DNA from: Cognataquiflexum aquatile
Lineage (GTDB): Bacteria; Bacteroidota; Bacteroidia; Cytophagales; Cyclobacteriaceae
DNA length: 64,000 nucleotides
Direction of reading: 5' to 3'
Assembly (NCBI RefSeq): GCF_003316845.1
Contig: NZ_QMIK01000001.1
Span: 186,001 to 250,000 of the forward strand
A program made the position numbers and the translations under genes. This document shows, piece after piece, positions 18,832 through 27,170 of the stretch. How positions within the stretch are numbered: position 1 is the first letter of the stretch; each line of letters starts with the position of its first letter. Under the pieces are notes generated by a model, which worked only from the letters and a program-made list of their open reading frames with translations, was not told the DNA's origin and did not search any database.

Positions 18832-18870
18832 GCCCACCGTTGGAAGGATATTCCCGGTGGGCTTTTTTTT
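18832..18870 (+). terminator. duplicated Rho-independent terminator
   Basis: Same GCCCACCG / CGGTGGGC stem as at 17544, with one loop difference and a run of eight T. It probably now terminates FRG transcription. Confidence 0.88.
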
Positions 18871-19042
18871 AAATCTCATCCATTTCCACAACTTAGGAAA
18901 TAAACCTTTTTGACTGTTAAACTATTTTTTTTTAATCATTTACCTTTCTCCCAAAAATCTTCGGTTAAATAGAAAACAGGCAGGCCAAAAACTCGAAAAG
19001 TCACCATTAGCATGGAACTCTGAACTTTTCTATCTAATTTAG

Positions 19043-19060
19043 TGTACCATAATGTGTACA
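19043..19060 (+). promoter_or_regulatory. YefM-type operator: two TGTAC hexamers 12 bp apart
   Basis: TGTACC (19043-19048) and TGTACA (19055-19060), the latter within the 10-bp palindrome TGTGTACACA, have a centre-to-centre distance of 12 bp and lie 15 bp before the antitoxin start. The yefM-yoeB operator of E. coli also uses TGTACA core motifs at that spacing, so autoregulation by the antitoxin-toxin complex is likely. Confidence 0.7.
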
Positions 19061-19074
19061 CATAATTTAATATC

Positions 19075-19326
19075 ATGTTAGTAATAAGCACTAGAGAATT
19101 CCGACAAAATCTCAAAAAATATCTAGATCTGATCGATAAGAATGAGCGAGTGATCATTCAGAGAGGAAAAGGCAAGGTCTATGAAATTTCAAACGAAGTA
19201 AAAAATGATCGATTCTTTGATAACCCTGTCGTTCAGGAACGATTGGCCAAAAGCATTCAGTCTTATTCCGAGGGAAAAACGGTGAAGTTGTCTGATGAGC
19301 AATTGAAGGATCTCCTCGGTATATGA
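19075..19326 (+). CDS. yefM: Phd/YefM-family antitoxin
   Basis: An 83-residue antitoxin. The N-terminal DNA-binding half begins MLVISTREFRQNLKKYLDLI, matching the Phd/YefM fold, and the acidic C-terminal part should wrap the toxin. It overlaps the YoeB toxin gene by 4 nt. It neutralises the toxin and represses the operon, with a likely operator just upstream. Confidence 0.88.
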   Translation: MLVISTREFRQNLKKYLDLIDKNERVIIQRGKGKVYEISNEVKNDRFFDNPVVQERLAKSIQSYSEGKTVKLSDEQLKDLLGI

Positions 19327-19601
19327 CTTTTGAGATAGAATTTACTGTTGAGGCTTTGGAGGATATTCAGAAGCTGAAGAAAACAGGAAATCAGGCGATT
19401 TTAAAGAAGTTTTTCTCCTTAATTCAGGAATTAAAAGAACATCCTGAAACAGGTACAGGAAAACCGGAAAGGCTCAAACATTTTCAGCAGAATACTTGGT
19501 CAAGAAGGATAGATAAAAAGCACAGGCTCGTTTATTTGATTGATGGGACTAAAATCGTGGTGACTATTTTAGGAGCCTATGGCCATTATGGTGATAAGTA
19601 A
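19323..19601 (+). CDS. yoeB: YoeB-family toxin (ribosome-dependent mRNA interferase)
   Basis: A 92-residue RelE-superfamily toxin of the Txe/YoeB type. The family ending GAYGHYGDK is intact, including the catalytic His-Tyr. Upstream residues WSRRIDKKHRLVY carry the conserved Arg and His. YoeB cleaves mRNA at the ribosomal A site during translation. It is translationally coupled to the antitoxin gene and lies in the accessory segment between the two halves of the molybdenum enzyme cluster. Confidence 0.9.
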   Translation: MTFEIEFTVEALEDIQKLKKTGNQAILKKFFSLIQELKEHPETGTGKPERLKHFQQNTWSRRIDKKHRLVYLIDGTKIVVTILGAYGHYGDK

Positions 19602-20101
19602 AATTCTTTCAAAAATTGAAAATTAAGGGAAGTGTCTGAAAAAGTCATTTGCAATCTGATTTGAGAGCCTATCAAGACTTTTGGTTCTGAAAAGACAAAA
19701 AAATGAGATAGGGAGCTTTTTTTATTTTGGTATCGTCCATTCAGCGCCTGGTTTAATCGAAAGGTGTAAACCGCATTTTGCCAATGAATCCAAACCTTTT
19801 TGCTTATTGGAATTTGTAATTCATTTTACCAAGAATTACCTTTCGTTTGGGTGTTTGGCTGAATCCAATTACAAATTGGAGAAGATTAAAGGGTAGGACA
19901 AGGCGTTTGGAAATGATCCCTTAGGTTCCGATAGCTATAGGAATTATCATTGTGCCGGTTGCAGGGTTAGGTAAATTCCACCCAGTCGTAGCATCAATCG
20001 CTAAACAACACCTAGATGGGTAAAAACCACGCAGCAGGTGTCAAAACTACATGGTCGGCCAACGAATTACAACGACTTAAAAATCTGAGAAGGAAAAAAT
20101 A
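19602..20101. other. intergenic region with REP-like and palindromic repeats
   Basis: No credible gene. It contains a repeat unit at 19810-19880 bounded by GAATTTGTAATTC and CCAATTACAAATTGGA, and an imperfect 18-bp palindrome around CCGATAGCTATAGG (19926-19943). The rest has no recognisable content. A 71-codon open frame at 19681-19896 runs through the repeat and starts at a non-ATG codon, so it is not called. Confidence 0.5.
19810..19880. repeat. REP-like element, unit 1
   Basis: About 71 bp with inverted ends: GAATTTGTAATTCA on the left and CCAATTACAAATTGGA on the right. It can fold into a long hairpin and shares both ends with the unit at 20719-20791. Confidence 0.55.
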
Positions 20102-20578
20102 ATGAAAAATTCAATTGTATTTTCTCTAATACTAATTGTCCTTTCTTGTTCAGCTAAAAATAGGAAAAGTATAGGTGATATATTCAATCCTGACTTTCAA
20201 CTCACTTATAAAGATATTGAAGGAAACGGCTTTAAGTTTCCTTATGGTGAAGTTGATGTTCCTATGTTAGTCAAACAATATGGTGACACAACTGTTGCTT
20301 ACCAATTTGACGATAGTGTTTTTTCTGTAAAAAGTAAGCCTGTTTATATGTGGATAGAATTTCCTATTGATGGTGCATCAGTTGGAGATTACTTTTGGTA
20401 TCGTAATAATTGTGTAATAGTATGCCAAAGTAAAAATGATTCTGGGCGAGATGTTTTTACAGTTAGGAATACGAGAAATAACTATTTTTATGGTGCTTCA
20501 ATATGGGAAAGTGAAGAAGACACGACTAATTTTAAACTGTTAATAGATTTCCATTTCCCGAAGTTTGAATCAAGGTAA
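20102..20578 (+). CDS. small lipoprotein of unknown function
   Basis: A 158-residue protein starting with a short lipoprotein leader (SLILIVLSCSAK, lipobox Cys near residue 16). The mature region contains Tyr- and Asp-rich beta-strand-like segments and no recognised domain. It is AT-rich like the surrounding accessory DNA, stands alone and is flanked on both sides by REP-like repeats. The role is unknown. Confidence 0.65.
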   Translation: MKNSIVFSLILIVLSCSAKNRKSIGDIFNPDFQLTYKDIEGNGFKFPYGEVDVPMLVKQYGDTTVAYQFDDSVFSVKSKPVYMWIEFPIDGASVGDYFWYRNNCVIVCQSKNDSGRDVFTVRNTRNNYFYGASIWESEEDTTNFKLLIDFHFPKFESR

Positions 20579-20981
20579 TAAGATACTCGCCTTCCTCACC
20601 TAGTTGATTGGAATTACAAATCCCAACCAGCCGTATCATCAGACGTTTAACTACACCCAAGTTGGCTTTTTTTTAAATCCACCGCTAGGCGTTTGCAACT
20701 ACGCCTTTCTATGAAATTGAATTTGTAATTCAAGTTATGCCTAACAAAATTCCATAAATACGATTGTTTGGTTCCTCCAATTGCAAATTGAAATATAAAA
20801 GGGTTGGACTTACAAATCCCAAACACTTCAACTTCGGACATTTTAATGACCAAATTAGATGGATGTAATATTTTCCTACTTCTAAACTTATTACTTCATT
20901 CTTACCTATGAAGGAAATATTTTACAAAGTGGTGGACTACATGAAACATTAAATTCGTTATTTTTAATAAAAAGTATTGAA
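20579..20981. other. intergenic region rich in REP-like repeats
   Basis: Contains GGAATTACAAATCCC (20610-20624), a two-ended unit at 20719-20791, and GGACTTACAAATCCC (20806-20820), all sharing the core TTACAAATYC in one or other orientation. No coding sequence is credible here. The last 60 bases are AT-rich and probably hold the promoter of the toxin-antitoxin pair that follows. Confidence 0.55.
20719..20791. repeat. REP-like element, unit 2
   Basis: About 73 bp with the same bounding sequences as the unit at 19810: GAATTTGTAATTCA on the left, CCAATTGCAAATTGAA on the right, and a shared GTTTGG just before the right end. The internal sequences differ. Confidence 0.55.
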
Positions 20982-21203
20982 ATGAGCAACACGCAATTAC
21001 AAAAACTGGAATTACTTGAGTGGTTGGCAAATATCCAGGATCAAAATCTAATCAATGAACTCACTAAATGGAAAGATTCACATTATCGGATAAGTATTGA
21101 TCAATATAACCGTGAATTAGAAGAGGCCAATAGTCGAATAGATGCAGGAGAATTTGTAACTCACGAAGATGTTAAAAAGGAGTCAAAATCATGGCTGAAA
21201 TAA
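20982..21203 (+). CDS. small antitoxin of a ParE-type pair
   Basis: A 73-residue acidic protein. The N-terminal helix pair (LQKLELLEWLANIQDQNLINELTKWK) is typical of short Bacteroidota antitoxins. A C-terminal acidic tail (EEANSRIDAGEFVTHEDVKKE) probably binds the toxin. It overlaps the toxin gene by 13 nt. Confidence 0.72.
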   Translation: MSNTQLQKLELLEWLANIQDQNLINELTKWKDSHYRISIDQYNRELEEANSRIDAGEFVTHEDVKKESKSWLK

Positions 21204-21484
21204 TTTGGGATACTAAAGCCCGAAACTCCTTTAAAAAACAAATTGATCACATTAAAAAGGACTCTATTCAAGCTGCTGAAAATGTATTTGATGATATCTT
21301 TAGAATCCTTGACACTTTACCTTCCAACCCAAAGAAGTTTCCTCCTGATAAATTCAAGACCGATAATGATGGTAATTTTAGGTCTTTTGAAAGTAACAGC
21401 CTAAGAATTGCTTACCTAATCACGGACAAGCATATCAGAATTTTGAGAGTAAGACACGTAAAACAAGAACCAAAACATTATTGA
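21191..21484 (+). CDS. RelE/ParE-superfamily toxin
   Basis: A 97-residue protein with the RelE/ParE fold pattern: an N-terminal strand and two helices (IIWDTKARNSFKKQIDHIKKDS), then SNSLRIAYLITDKHIRILRVRHVKQEP with conserved Arg and His. The target, gyrase or ribosome-bound mRNA, cannot be told from sequence. It follows its antitoxin with a 13-nt overlap. Confidence 0.82.
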   Translation: MAEIIWDTKARNSFKKQIDHIKKDSIQAAENVFDDIFRILDTLPSNPKKFPPDKFKTDNDGNFRSFESNSLRIAYLITDKHIRILRVRHVKQEPKHY

Positions 21485-21562
21485 TATTTGGGCAATAGTC
21501 TAAAAAACATTCAAGGAATCTAAATTAAAACTTGAAAGATTCCCCATAATTGGAACTAATAC

Positions 21563-21925
21563 CTATATCTCATCCATTTCCCGATCCGGCCAATAAGGTC
21601 CGATCAAGGTAAGATTTTGGAATAATGGATCAAATTCAAATTGAACGTCCATTTTATCCCGCTTTTGTTCATGGATATTGAGGCAGGCATTGAAATGGAC
21701 CAAATCAAAGTCTAACATCAACTTACCTTTCAAATCGTTTAAAAATTCAATTTTCCCCTTCAACTTCACCTTTTCTGCTACAGCCCCTTCTTTTTTGAAG
21801 TAATAGGAAAGAAAAATTCCTAAATCTCTTTCATTTGTTTCCAAAACTTCTTCTACAAGGATTGCAGGATTTACTGATTGGTCTTGTGGGTTTAGGGGAA
21901 ATTTCCAGGTTTCTTGCATCTCCAA
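21563..21925 (-). CDS. conserved hypothetical protein
   Basis: A 120-residue soluble protein with alternating beta-strand-like segments, for example KVKLKGKIEFLNDLKGKLMLDFDLVHF. It has no signal peptide, membrane helix or recognised motif. It is read away from the cysteine desulfurase gene, so the 82-bp gap must hold divergent promoters. Function unknown. Confidence 0.6.
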   Translation of the reverse strand: MEMQETWKFPLNPQDQSVNPAILVEEVLETNERDLGIFLSYYFKKEGAVAEKVKLKGKIEFLNDLKGKLMLDFDLVHFNACLNIHEQKRDKMDVQFEFDPLFQNLTLIGPYWPDREMDEI

Positions 21926-22007
21926 AATTAATTAATTCTACCATTAATCCGGTTTGGTTTGTGGCTTTTGGCTAAAGGTTTTACATTGGAATTTACTTTG
22001 CAATTCG

Positions 22008-23153
22008 ATGAAATACCCGATTTATTTGGATTACAATGCCACTAGTCCCTGTGCGCCCGAAGTAATTGAAGCGATGTTGCCTTGGTTTGGGCTGCACTTC
22101 GGCAATGCAGCAAGCAAAAGCCATCCCTATGGATGGATGGCCGAGGATGCTGTGGAGACCGCCCGGGAACAAATCGCCAATTTGATAGGTGCAAAACCAA
22201 AAGAAATCATTTTTACATCTGGAGCTACGGAAGCCATCAATTTGGCCCTAAAAGGGATTTTTGAACATTATAGCGGTGAAAAGCAACACTATATCAGTTG
22301 CAAAACCGAGCACAAAGCAGTATTGGATACTTTGGATCACCTTCAATCCAAAGGAGCAGAAGTTACTTATCTTCCTGTAAATCATCTTGGTGAGATTGAT
22401 CTTGAGCACCTGAATTCAAGCATATTTCCACATACCAAAATGATTGCCTTGATGTGGGCCAACAATGAAACCGGGCTTATTCATCAAATGGATCTGATCA
22501 AGGAAATTGCCGAAGAACGAAATATCATTCTCTTTACGGATGCTGTACAGGCGGCAGGGAAAATTCCTTTGGACATAAAAGGAATTCATTTAATGGCGAT
22601 TTCTGCGCATAAAATGTATGGACCAAAAGGCGTCGGAGCATTGTATATCAGACACAATCATCCACTTCCAAAGCCTATTGCATTGATAGATGGGGGAGGA
22701 CACGAAAAGGGTTTCCGAAGCGGAACGCTCAATGTACCCGGAATAGTCGGTTTTGGAATGGCAGCTGAACTTCGGTCAAAAAATCAAATTGTAGAAGCTA
22801 GACGCTTAGAAAACCTTCGAAATCTATTAGAAAGCAAGATTTTAGAAATAGAAGGAACAAGGGTGAATGGGAATCTTCAAAACAGGTTGTCTCATGTTTC
22901 CAATATTTCCTTTGGTGGGGTGGAGGGAGTGGAGCTTCTTCAAAGAGTGAACAAAGAAGTTGCCGTAAGTTCAGGTTCTGCATGTACGAGTATTTCGCCT
23001 AAACCATCCCATGTTTTAGCGGCGATGGGAATTGATCCCGATTTGGGAAGGGCGTCGATCCGCTTCAGTTTGGGTTTAAATACTACCGAGTCTGAAATTA
23101 TTTTTGTGGCTGAGTATATCAAAAAAGTGGTGGAAACATTGAGGAAAACCTAG
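22008..23153 (+). CDS. cysteine desulfurase (NifS/IscS family)
   Basis: A 381-residue PLP enzyme. The N-terminus MKYPIYLDYNATSPCAP fixes the start at 22008 over the upstream ATG at 21954. The PLP Schiff-base Lys lies in SAHKMYGPKGVGALY and the persulfide-forming Cys in SSGSACTS. It abstracts sulfur from cysteine for iron-sulfur clusters or other cofactors. Its stop codon overlaps that of mocA on the opposite strand. Next to mocA and xdhC, a role in sulfurating the molybdenum cofactor, as known for NifS4 with XdhC in Rhodobacter, is attractive but inferred. Confidence 0.9.
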   Translation: MKYPIYLDYNATSPCAPEVIEAMLPWFGLHFGNAASKSHPYGWMAEDAVETAREQIANLIGAKPKEIIFTSGATEAINLALKGIFEHYSGEKQHYISCKTEHKAVLDTLDHLQSKGAEVTYLPVNHLGEIDLEHLNSSIFPHTKMIALMWANNETGLIHQMDLIKEIAEERNIILFTDAVQAAGKIPLDIKGIHLMAISAHKMYGPKGVGALYIRHNHPLPKPIALIDGGGHEKGFRSGTLNVPGIVGFGMAAELRSKNQIVEARRLENLRNLLESKILEIEGTRVNGNLQNRLSHVSNISFGGVEGVELLQRVNKEVAVSSGSACTSISPKPSHVLAAMGIDPDLGRASIRFSLGLNTTESEIIFVAEYIKKVVETLRKT

Positions 23154-23749
23154 CTGCTACTTTTCAGTCTTTGATAATCTTCGATGGTGTCGATGTCAAT
23201 TGATCCCTGAGGAAAATCAATGTTGTGTAAATCATCTTGGTGGGCCATTAACAATTTTTTAGCACCTTCATTTCCGGTTAAGGAAAGTAGTTCCGGAAAA
23301 TACTTTTTGGTGAACAAAACAGGAACACCAAACGTCCCATTATAACTGCACGCAATAATTTCACTATTCGTATTTAATTTATTTTCAATCAGTAAGTTAA
23401 GAATTTTTGAATCTACAAAAGGTTGGTCTGAAAGCATCAAAATTACCTGATCAGGGTCTGAATTTTCCATTAAATACTTCAGCCCTTTTTGCATGGAAGA
23501 GGCCATCCCATTTTCCCAATTTTCGTTGACGACTCGATCTACTTTGGTATGGAGGATTTTTTCAACAATTAAATCCGCATTTGCACCCAAGACAATTACA
23601 CAGGAATCGGCAAGGGAATTTTGTGCAGCTTCAACCGCAATTTCAAGGAGAGTTTTTCCTTTGAATTCGAGCAATTGTTTCGGTTGTCCCAATCGGGAAG
23701 AACTGCCGGCAGCAAGGATGATGACACCGGTTCTAATTTCCTTTTTCAT
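23150..23749 (-). CDS. mocA: molybdenum cofactor cytidylyltransferase-like protein
   Basis: A 199-residue nucleotidyltransferase of the MobA/MocA fold. The signature nucleotide-binding loop LAAGSSSRLGQPKQLLEF lies at about residues 12-29, and the metal-binding Asp is in LSDQPF. MocA forms molybdopterin cytosine dinucleotide, used by many xanthine-oxidase-family enzymes. It overlaps xdhC by 4 nt and is translated after it. It probably matures the iorAB enzyme upstream. Confidence 0.85.
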   Translation of the reverse strand: MKKEIRTGVIILAAGSSSRLGQPKQLLEFKGKTLLEIAVEAAQNSLADSCVIVLGANADLIVEKILHTKVDRVVNENWENGMASSMQKGLKYLMENSDPDQVILMLSDQPFVDSKILNLLIENKLNTNSEIIACSYNGTFGVPVLFTKKYFPELLSLTGNEGAKKLLMAHQDDLHNIDFPQGSIDIDTIEDYQRLKSSS

Positions 23750-24864
23750 CTTTCTTCATGGATGGGGCCAAGTTTGTTTTTAAGAAAATCCGGATTTTTC
23801 TTAGCCAATACGGCTTTGATTTCAGCCAAGGCTGATAATGCAATTTCTTCAGATCCTTCAGCCCCGATATCCAAACCAATGGGGGCATAGATGTTTTCGG
23901 TGGGGACTTTGGTCCCTTCTGATTCCAACCTTGCTATTAATTTGTCGGTTTTCTTTTTTGGCCCCAAAATCCCGATGTAGGGAAGTGCATAAGGTATCAG
24001 GTCCTTCAGTACAGCTGCCTCATATTCAAAATTATGAGTCATCAGTAAGGCAACTGTATTTTTGTCAGGATTCAAACCTGAAACAGCCCTGTCAGCCGGC
24101 TCGATGATGATCTTTGCAGCGATAGGGAATCTTTCCGGTGTCGCGTGATTTTTTCTTCCGTCAATCAAAGTCAATTCCCATCCCATCAAAAAAGCCAATT
24201 TGGCAACAGGAATGGTGTCATTTCCTGCACCAAACAACAAAATCCGGATAGGAGGGTTGATGGCTTCATAAAACATCCAAATTTCTTCCGGGTCGGGATA
24301 TTGCAATATTTTACTTGCTTGGATTTGAGTTTTATTATTGATTTCAAGTTGAATTTTCTCAAATAATCCGGATTCTAATGTTTCGATTTTACCGAATGTG
24401 TTTCCTCCTTTAGATAGCACTCTGGTGCCTATTTGCTCGCCGCGGGCATTTTTCAAAGAAAAAGCAGTTACCAAAATACTTGGGAGCCTGTCACTCAGTG
24501 CAACTTTCAACAATTCGGCAGGATTGGATTCATCTTCAAAATCAAGAGGCTCGATCAGGACCTGAATGATACCGTTACACCCCAAACCTACACCAAATTT
24601 TTGGTCATCTTCATCTGTAGTATCATAGGTCACAAGCATTGATTTTTGTTGAAAAATGACCGTTTGGGCTTTTCTGAGTGCATCACCTTCAAGACAACCG
24701 CCACTGATAGCTCCGGTCAATTCCCCATCTTCCGTGACAAGCATCCTTGCTCCGGGCCTTCTGTAGGCAGATCCATCGACTTTTACGACTGTTGCCAAAG
24801 CTGCTTTTTGATTTCTGATCTTGCAGTTTTGATATGCTTGAATGATTTGTTGAAGGTCTTTCAT
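23746..24864 (-). CDS. xdhC: XdhC/CoxI-family Mo-cofactor insertion protein
   Basis: A 372-residue XdhC-type chaperone. The N-terminal XdhC domain has AYRRPGARMLVTEDGELTGAISGGCLEGD. The C-terminal Rossmann domain begins ILLFGAGNDTIPVAKLA and ends with YIGILGPKKK...IYAPIGLDIGAEGSEEIALS. Such proteins bind molybdenum cofactor, promote its sulfuration and hand it to xanthine-oxidase-family enzymes. It overlaps mocA by 4 nt. The obvious client is the iorAB pair, now 6 kb away across accessory DNA. Confidence 0.9.
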   Translation of the reverse strand: MKDLQQIIQAYQNCKIRNQKAALATVVKVDGSAYRRPGARMLVTEDGELTGAISGGCLEGDALRKAQTVIFQQKSMLVTYDTTDEDDQKFGVGLGCNGIIQVLIEPLDFEDESNPAELLKVALSDRLPSILVTAFSLKNARGEQIGTRVLSKGGNTFGKIETLESGLFEKIQLEINNKTQIQASKILQYPDPEEIWMFYEAINPPIRILLFGAGNDTIPVAKLAFLMGWELTLIDGRKNHATPERFPIAAKIIIEPADRAVSGLNPDKNTVALLMTHNFEYEAAVLKDLIPYALPYIGILGPKKKTDKLIARLESEGTKVPTENIYAPIGLDIGAEGSEEIALSALAEIKAVLAKKNPDFLKNKLGPIHEER

Positions 24865-25311
24865 CGTTTGATGTTGGAATTGGTTTTGGAATTTAAAACC
24901 GACATAATTATCTCATTGGTTTTTTGCCTTGAAAACTCCCACTTTCATTTTTTGAACAAAATTTACCCGGAAAATAATCCTCAATCTATGTATTTCTGAG
25001 AAAGAGGAGTAGAAATTTTTAAATGGAAAAAAATCAATTGGAATAATGGTTGTTTGCGGTATAGAATAATAACCTTTCATTTGGACTTTCAAGGCAAATA
25101 AACTTTGTCAAATGTCTATCCCAGTTTAGGCTGTTTGTTTTTGAATGTCAAACAATTAGAAGTTTGAGAGAGTACAATTCTTTCAAAAAAAAATTCATAA
25201 GTATGATCCTGATCATTTTATATGCCTCTGGTTCATTGAGAGTTAATAATTGTTAAAATACTTTTTCCATAAAATAGGAAATACCCAAAAATTCCCGGAT
25301 TTTTGTAACAT
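24865..25311. other. divergent intergenic region
   Basis: Noncoding spacer between xdhC and the cold-shock gene, which point away from each other. It should hold both promoters. A plausible one for the cold-shock gene is annotated at 25236-25266. Nothing else recognisable was found. Confidence 0.5.
25236..25266 (+). promoter_or_regulatory. putative promoter of the cold-shock gene
   Basis: TTG at 25236-25238 and TACTTTTT at 25259-25266 are separated by 20 bp. This fits the Bacteroidota -33 TTG / -7 TAnnTTTG pattern except for the last base. It would leave a 5' leader of about 40 nt. Confidence 0.35.
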
Positions 25312-25773
25312 ATGGCAAAATCAAGAGATACCTTCGACAAGAAGGAAAAAGAAAAATTAAGACAGAAGAAAAAACAGGAGAAGCAGCAAAAAAAAGATGA
25401 CAGAAAATCCAATACTGTTAAAGTTACGGACTTCGAAAATATGATTGCTTACGTGGATGAATTTGGAAACATTACTTCTACCCCTCCTGATCCATCCAAA
25501 AAAAGAGTATTCGATGCTGACACCATAGAGATCGGTGTTTCAAAGCACGCAGAACCACTTCCGGGTGAAAATCTCAGAAAAGGAAAAGTGACATTTTTCA
25601 ATGCTTCAAAAGGTTACGGTTTCATTAAAGATGAAGTTTCCCAAGACAGTATTTTCGTTCACATCAACAAATGCATAGATCCTATTCAGGAAAATGACAA
25701 AGTTATTTTTGAAACTGAAAAATCTCCAAAAGGATTGAGTGCAGTGGATGTAAAGCTTTTCAAAGCACCTTGA
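25312..25773 (+). CDS. cold-shock domain protein
   Basis: A 153-residue protein. A highly charged Lys/Glu-rich N-terminal half (about 1-85) precedes a C-terminal cold-shock domain (about 88-150). RNP1-like KGYGFIKDE and RNP2-like SIFVHINK motifs mark the nucleic-acid-binding face. This long, basic N-terminal extension is common in Bacteroidota homologues. It is probably an RNA chaperone. A 38-bp gap separates it from the next gene, which may be co-transcribed. Confidence 0.9.
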   Translation: MAKSRDTFDKKEKEKLRQKKKQEKQQKKDDRKSNTVKVTDFENMIAYVDEFGNITSTPPDPSKKRVFDADTIEIGVSKHAEPLPGENLRKGKVTFFNASKGYGFIKDEVSQDSIFVHINKCIDPIQENDKVIFETEKSPKGLSAVDVKLFKAP

Positions 25774-25811
25774 TTTGAGTCAATGGCTGATCAAAAAACA
25801 GTGTTAGTGAC

Positions 25812-26297
25812 ATGAAAGTCGGCAGCCTTGCAGAGATAAAAAAAGAATTGACCTTCCTTGATACAAAAGAATTGTCCGTCCTGTTGTTGGATCTAGCCAA
25901 ATTCAGTACGGACAATAAAGCCCTTTTATATTTCAAACTTTTTGAAAGGGAAAATCCAAGATTGTTTGTTGAATTGGTAAAGGAGGAGCTCGATTTGGAA
26001 TTCCAAAAATCCAATACACGCAATTACCACTTTGCAAAAAAATCTGGGCAAAGTATCAGAAGAAAACTGAACAAAAGCCTCAAACTCACCAAAGACAAAG
26101 AAACCCTCATAGAATTGATTACTTACTTTTGTGAGCAATTCAAACTTTACGGTTTCTTGGATTTTCGGCATCCGGTCATTGACAATCTCTACAGGGTTCA
26201 GGTGGGCAAGATTGAGAAATTGATCAACGGTTTACATGAGGATTTGCAGTATGATTATCAGGAAAAAGTTTTCTCGTTAAAAGAAAACTTAAGATAG
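25812..26297 (+). CDS. conserved hypothetical helical protein, DUF6155-like
   Basis: A 161-residue all-helical protein without signal or membrane segments. The opening LAEIKKELTFLDTKELSVLLLDLAKFS resembles DUF6155 proteins from memory. It is positively charged in the middle (SIRRKLNKSLKLTKDK). It follows the cold-shock gene closely. Function unknown. Confidence 0.65.
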   Translation: MKVGSLAEIKKELTFLDTKELSVLLLDLAKFSTDNKALLYFKLFERENPRLFVELVKEELDLEFQKSNTRNYHFAKKSGQSIRRKLNKSLKLTKDKETLIELITYFCEQFKLYGFLDFRHPVIDNLYRVQVGKIEKLINGLHEDLQYDYQEKVFSLKENLR

Positions 26298-26321
26298 CCC
26301 TGTCATTTTTATAAAGTGGAA

Positions 26322-27170
26322 ATGAACCTCAAAAACCAAATCGACAGCCACCAACATTTTTGGAAATACAAACCAAAGGTTCATTCTTGGATGAATGCGG
26401 ATATGAAAATTATCCAAAGGGATTTTCTTCCCCAAGACTTGAAACCGCTCTTGGATATAGCAGGAATCCATGGCTGTGTTGCAGTTCAAGCAAGCCAAAC
26501 GGAAGCAGAAAATGATTTTTTACTTTCCCTTTCACATCAAAATGATTTTATTGAAGGAATTGTCGGATGGGTTGACTTACAGTCAAAAGATATTTCCGGC
26601 CGTTTGGAGTTTTACGCAGGTCATCCAAAAATTAAAGGATTTAGACATATCATTCAGGATGAACCTGACATTGATTTTATGCTGCGGTCATCATTTCTAA
26701 AAGGCATAAGCAAACTTTATGAATTTGGATTTACCTACGATATCTTGATTTATCCCAAGCATCTCCCAAATGCCTATACTTTGGCCAAATCGTTTCCAAA
26801 CCAACTTTTTGTGATAGACCACCTTGCCAAACCCAATATCAAAGAACAGGAAATAGCGAATTGGAGCAGGGACTTAAAAAAAATTGCATCTCTTGAAAAT
26901 GTCCATTGTAAAATATCCGGCATGGTGACAGAGGCGGATTGGTCCAATTGGAAACCTGAAAATTTCGCACCCTATATTGAAACAGCATTGGAGGCTTTTG
27001 GTGTTGAAAGGCTGATGTATGGATCGGATTGGCCGGTTTGTACTTTATCATCTTCCTATCAAAATACTTTTGGAATAGCCAAAGGCTTCTTTTCAAAACT
27101 TTCTGAGAACGAGCAGGAACAATTTTTTGGAGGTAACGCAACCTCATTTTATCAACTGAACAAAGTGTGA
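26322..27170 (+). CDS. amidohydrolase-family lactonase-like protein
   Basis: A 282-residue metal-dependent hydrolase of the amidohydrolase-2 type (COG3618-like, related to L-fuconolactonase). Metal-binding residues are recognisable in DSHQHFWKY at the N-terminus, in VIDHLAKP in the middle and in YGSDWPVC near the end. A GTG at 26316 could add two residues, but ATG 26322 was preferred. It may open a sugar lactone. No sugar-catabolic neighbours are present to support a substrate. Confidence 0.85.
   Translation: MNLKNQIDSHQHFWKYKPKVHSWMNADMKIIQRDFLPQDLKPLLDIAGIHGCVAVQASQTEAENDFLLSLSHQNDFIEGIVGWVDLQSKDISGRLEFYAGHPKIKGFRHIIQDEPDIDFMLRSSFLKGISKLYEFGFTYDILIYPKHLPNAYTLAKSFPNQLFVIDHLAKPNIKEQEIANWSRDLKKIASLENVHCKISGMVTEADWSNWKPENFAPYIETALEAFGVERLMYGSDWPVCTLSSSYQNTFGIAKGFFSKLSENEQEQFFGGNATSFYQLNKV

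Noticed and set aside
19681-19896. 71-codon frame after the YoeB gene
   Set aside because: It starts at a non-ATG codon and most of its length is REP-like repeat; no family resemblance.
19957-20809. Integron-like attC cores (GTTAGGT, GCCTAAC, GTTGGAC) around the lipoprotein gene
   Set aside because: The 7-mers are too short and degenerate to be significant, they lack a convincing complementary attC structure, and no integrase gene is present.
24646-24999. Plus-strand frame opposite the start of xdhC
   Set aside because: It is a shadow of the xdhC reading frame and has no family features.
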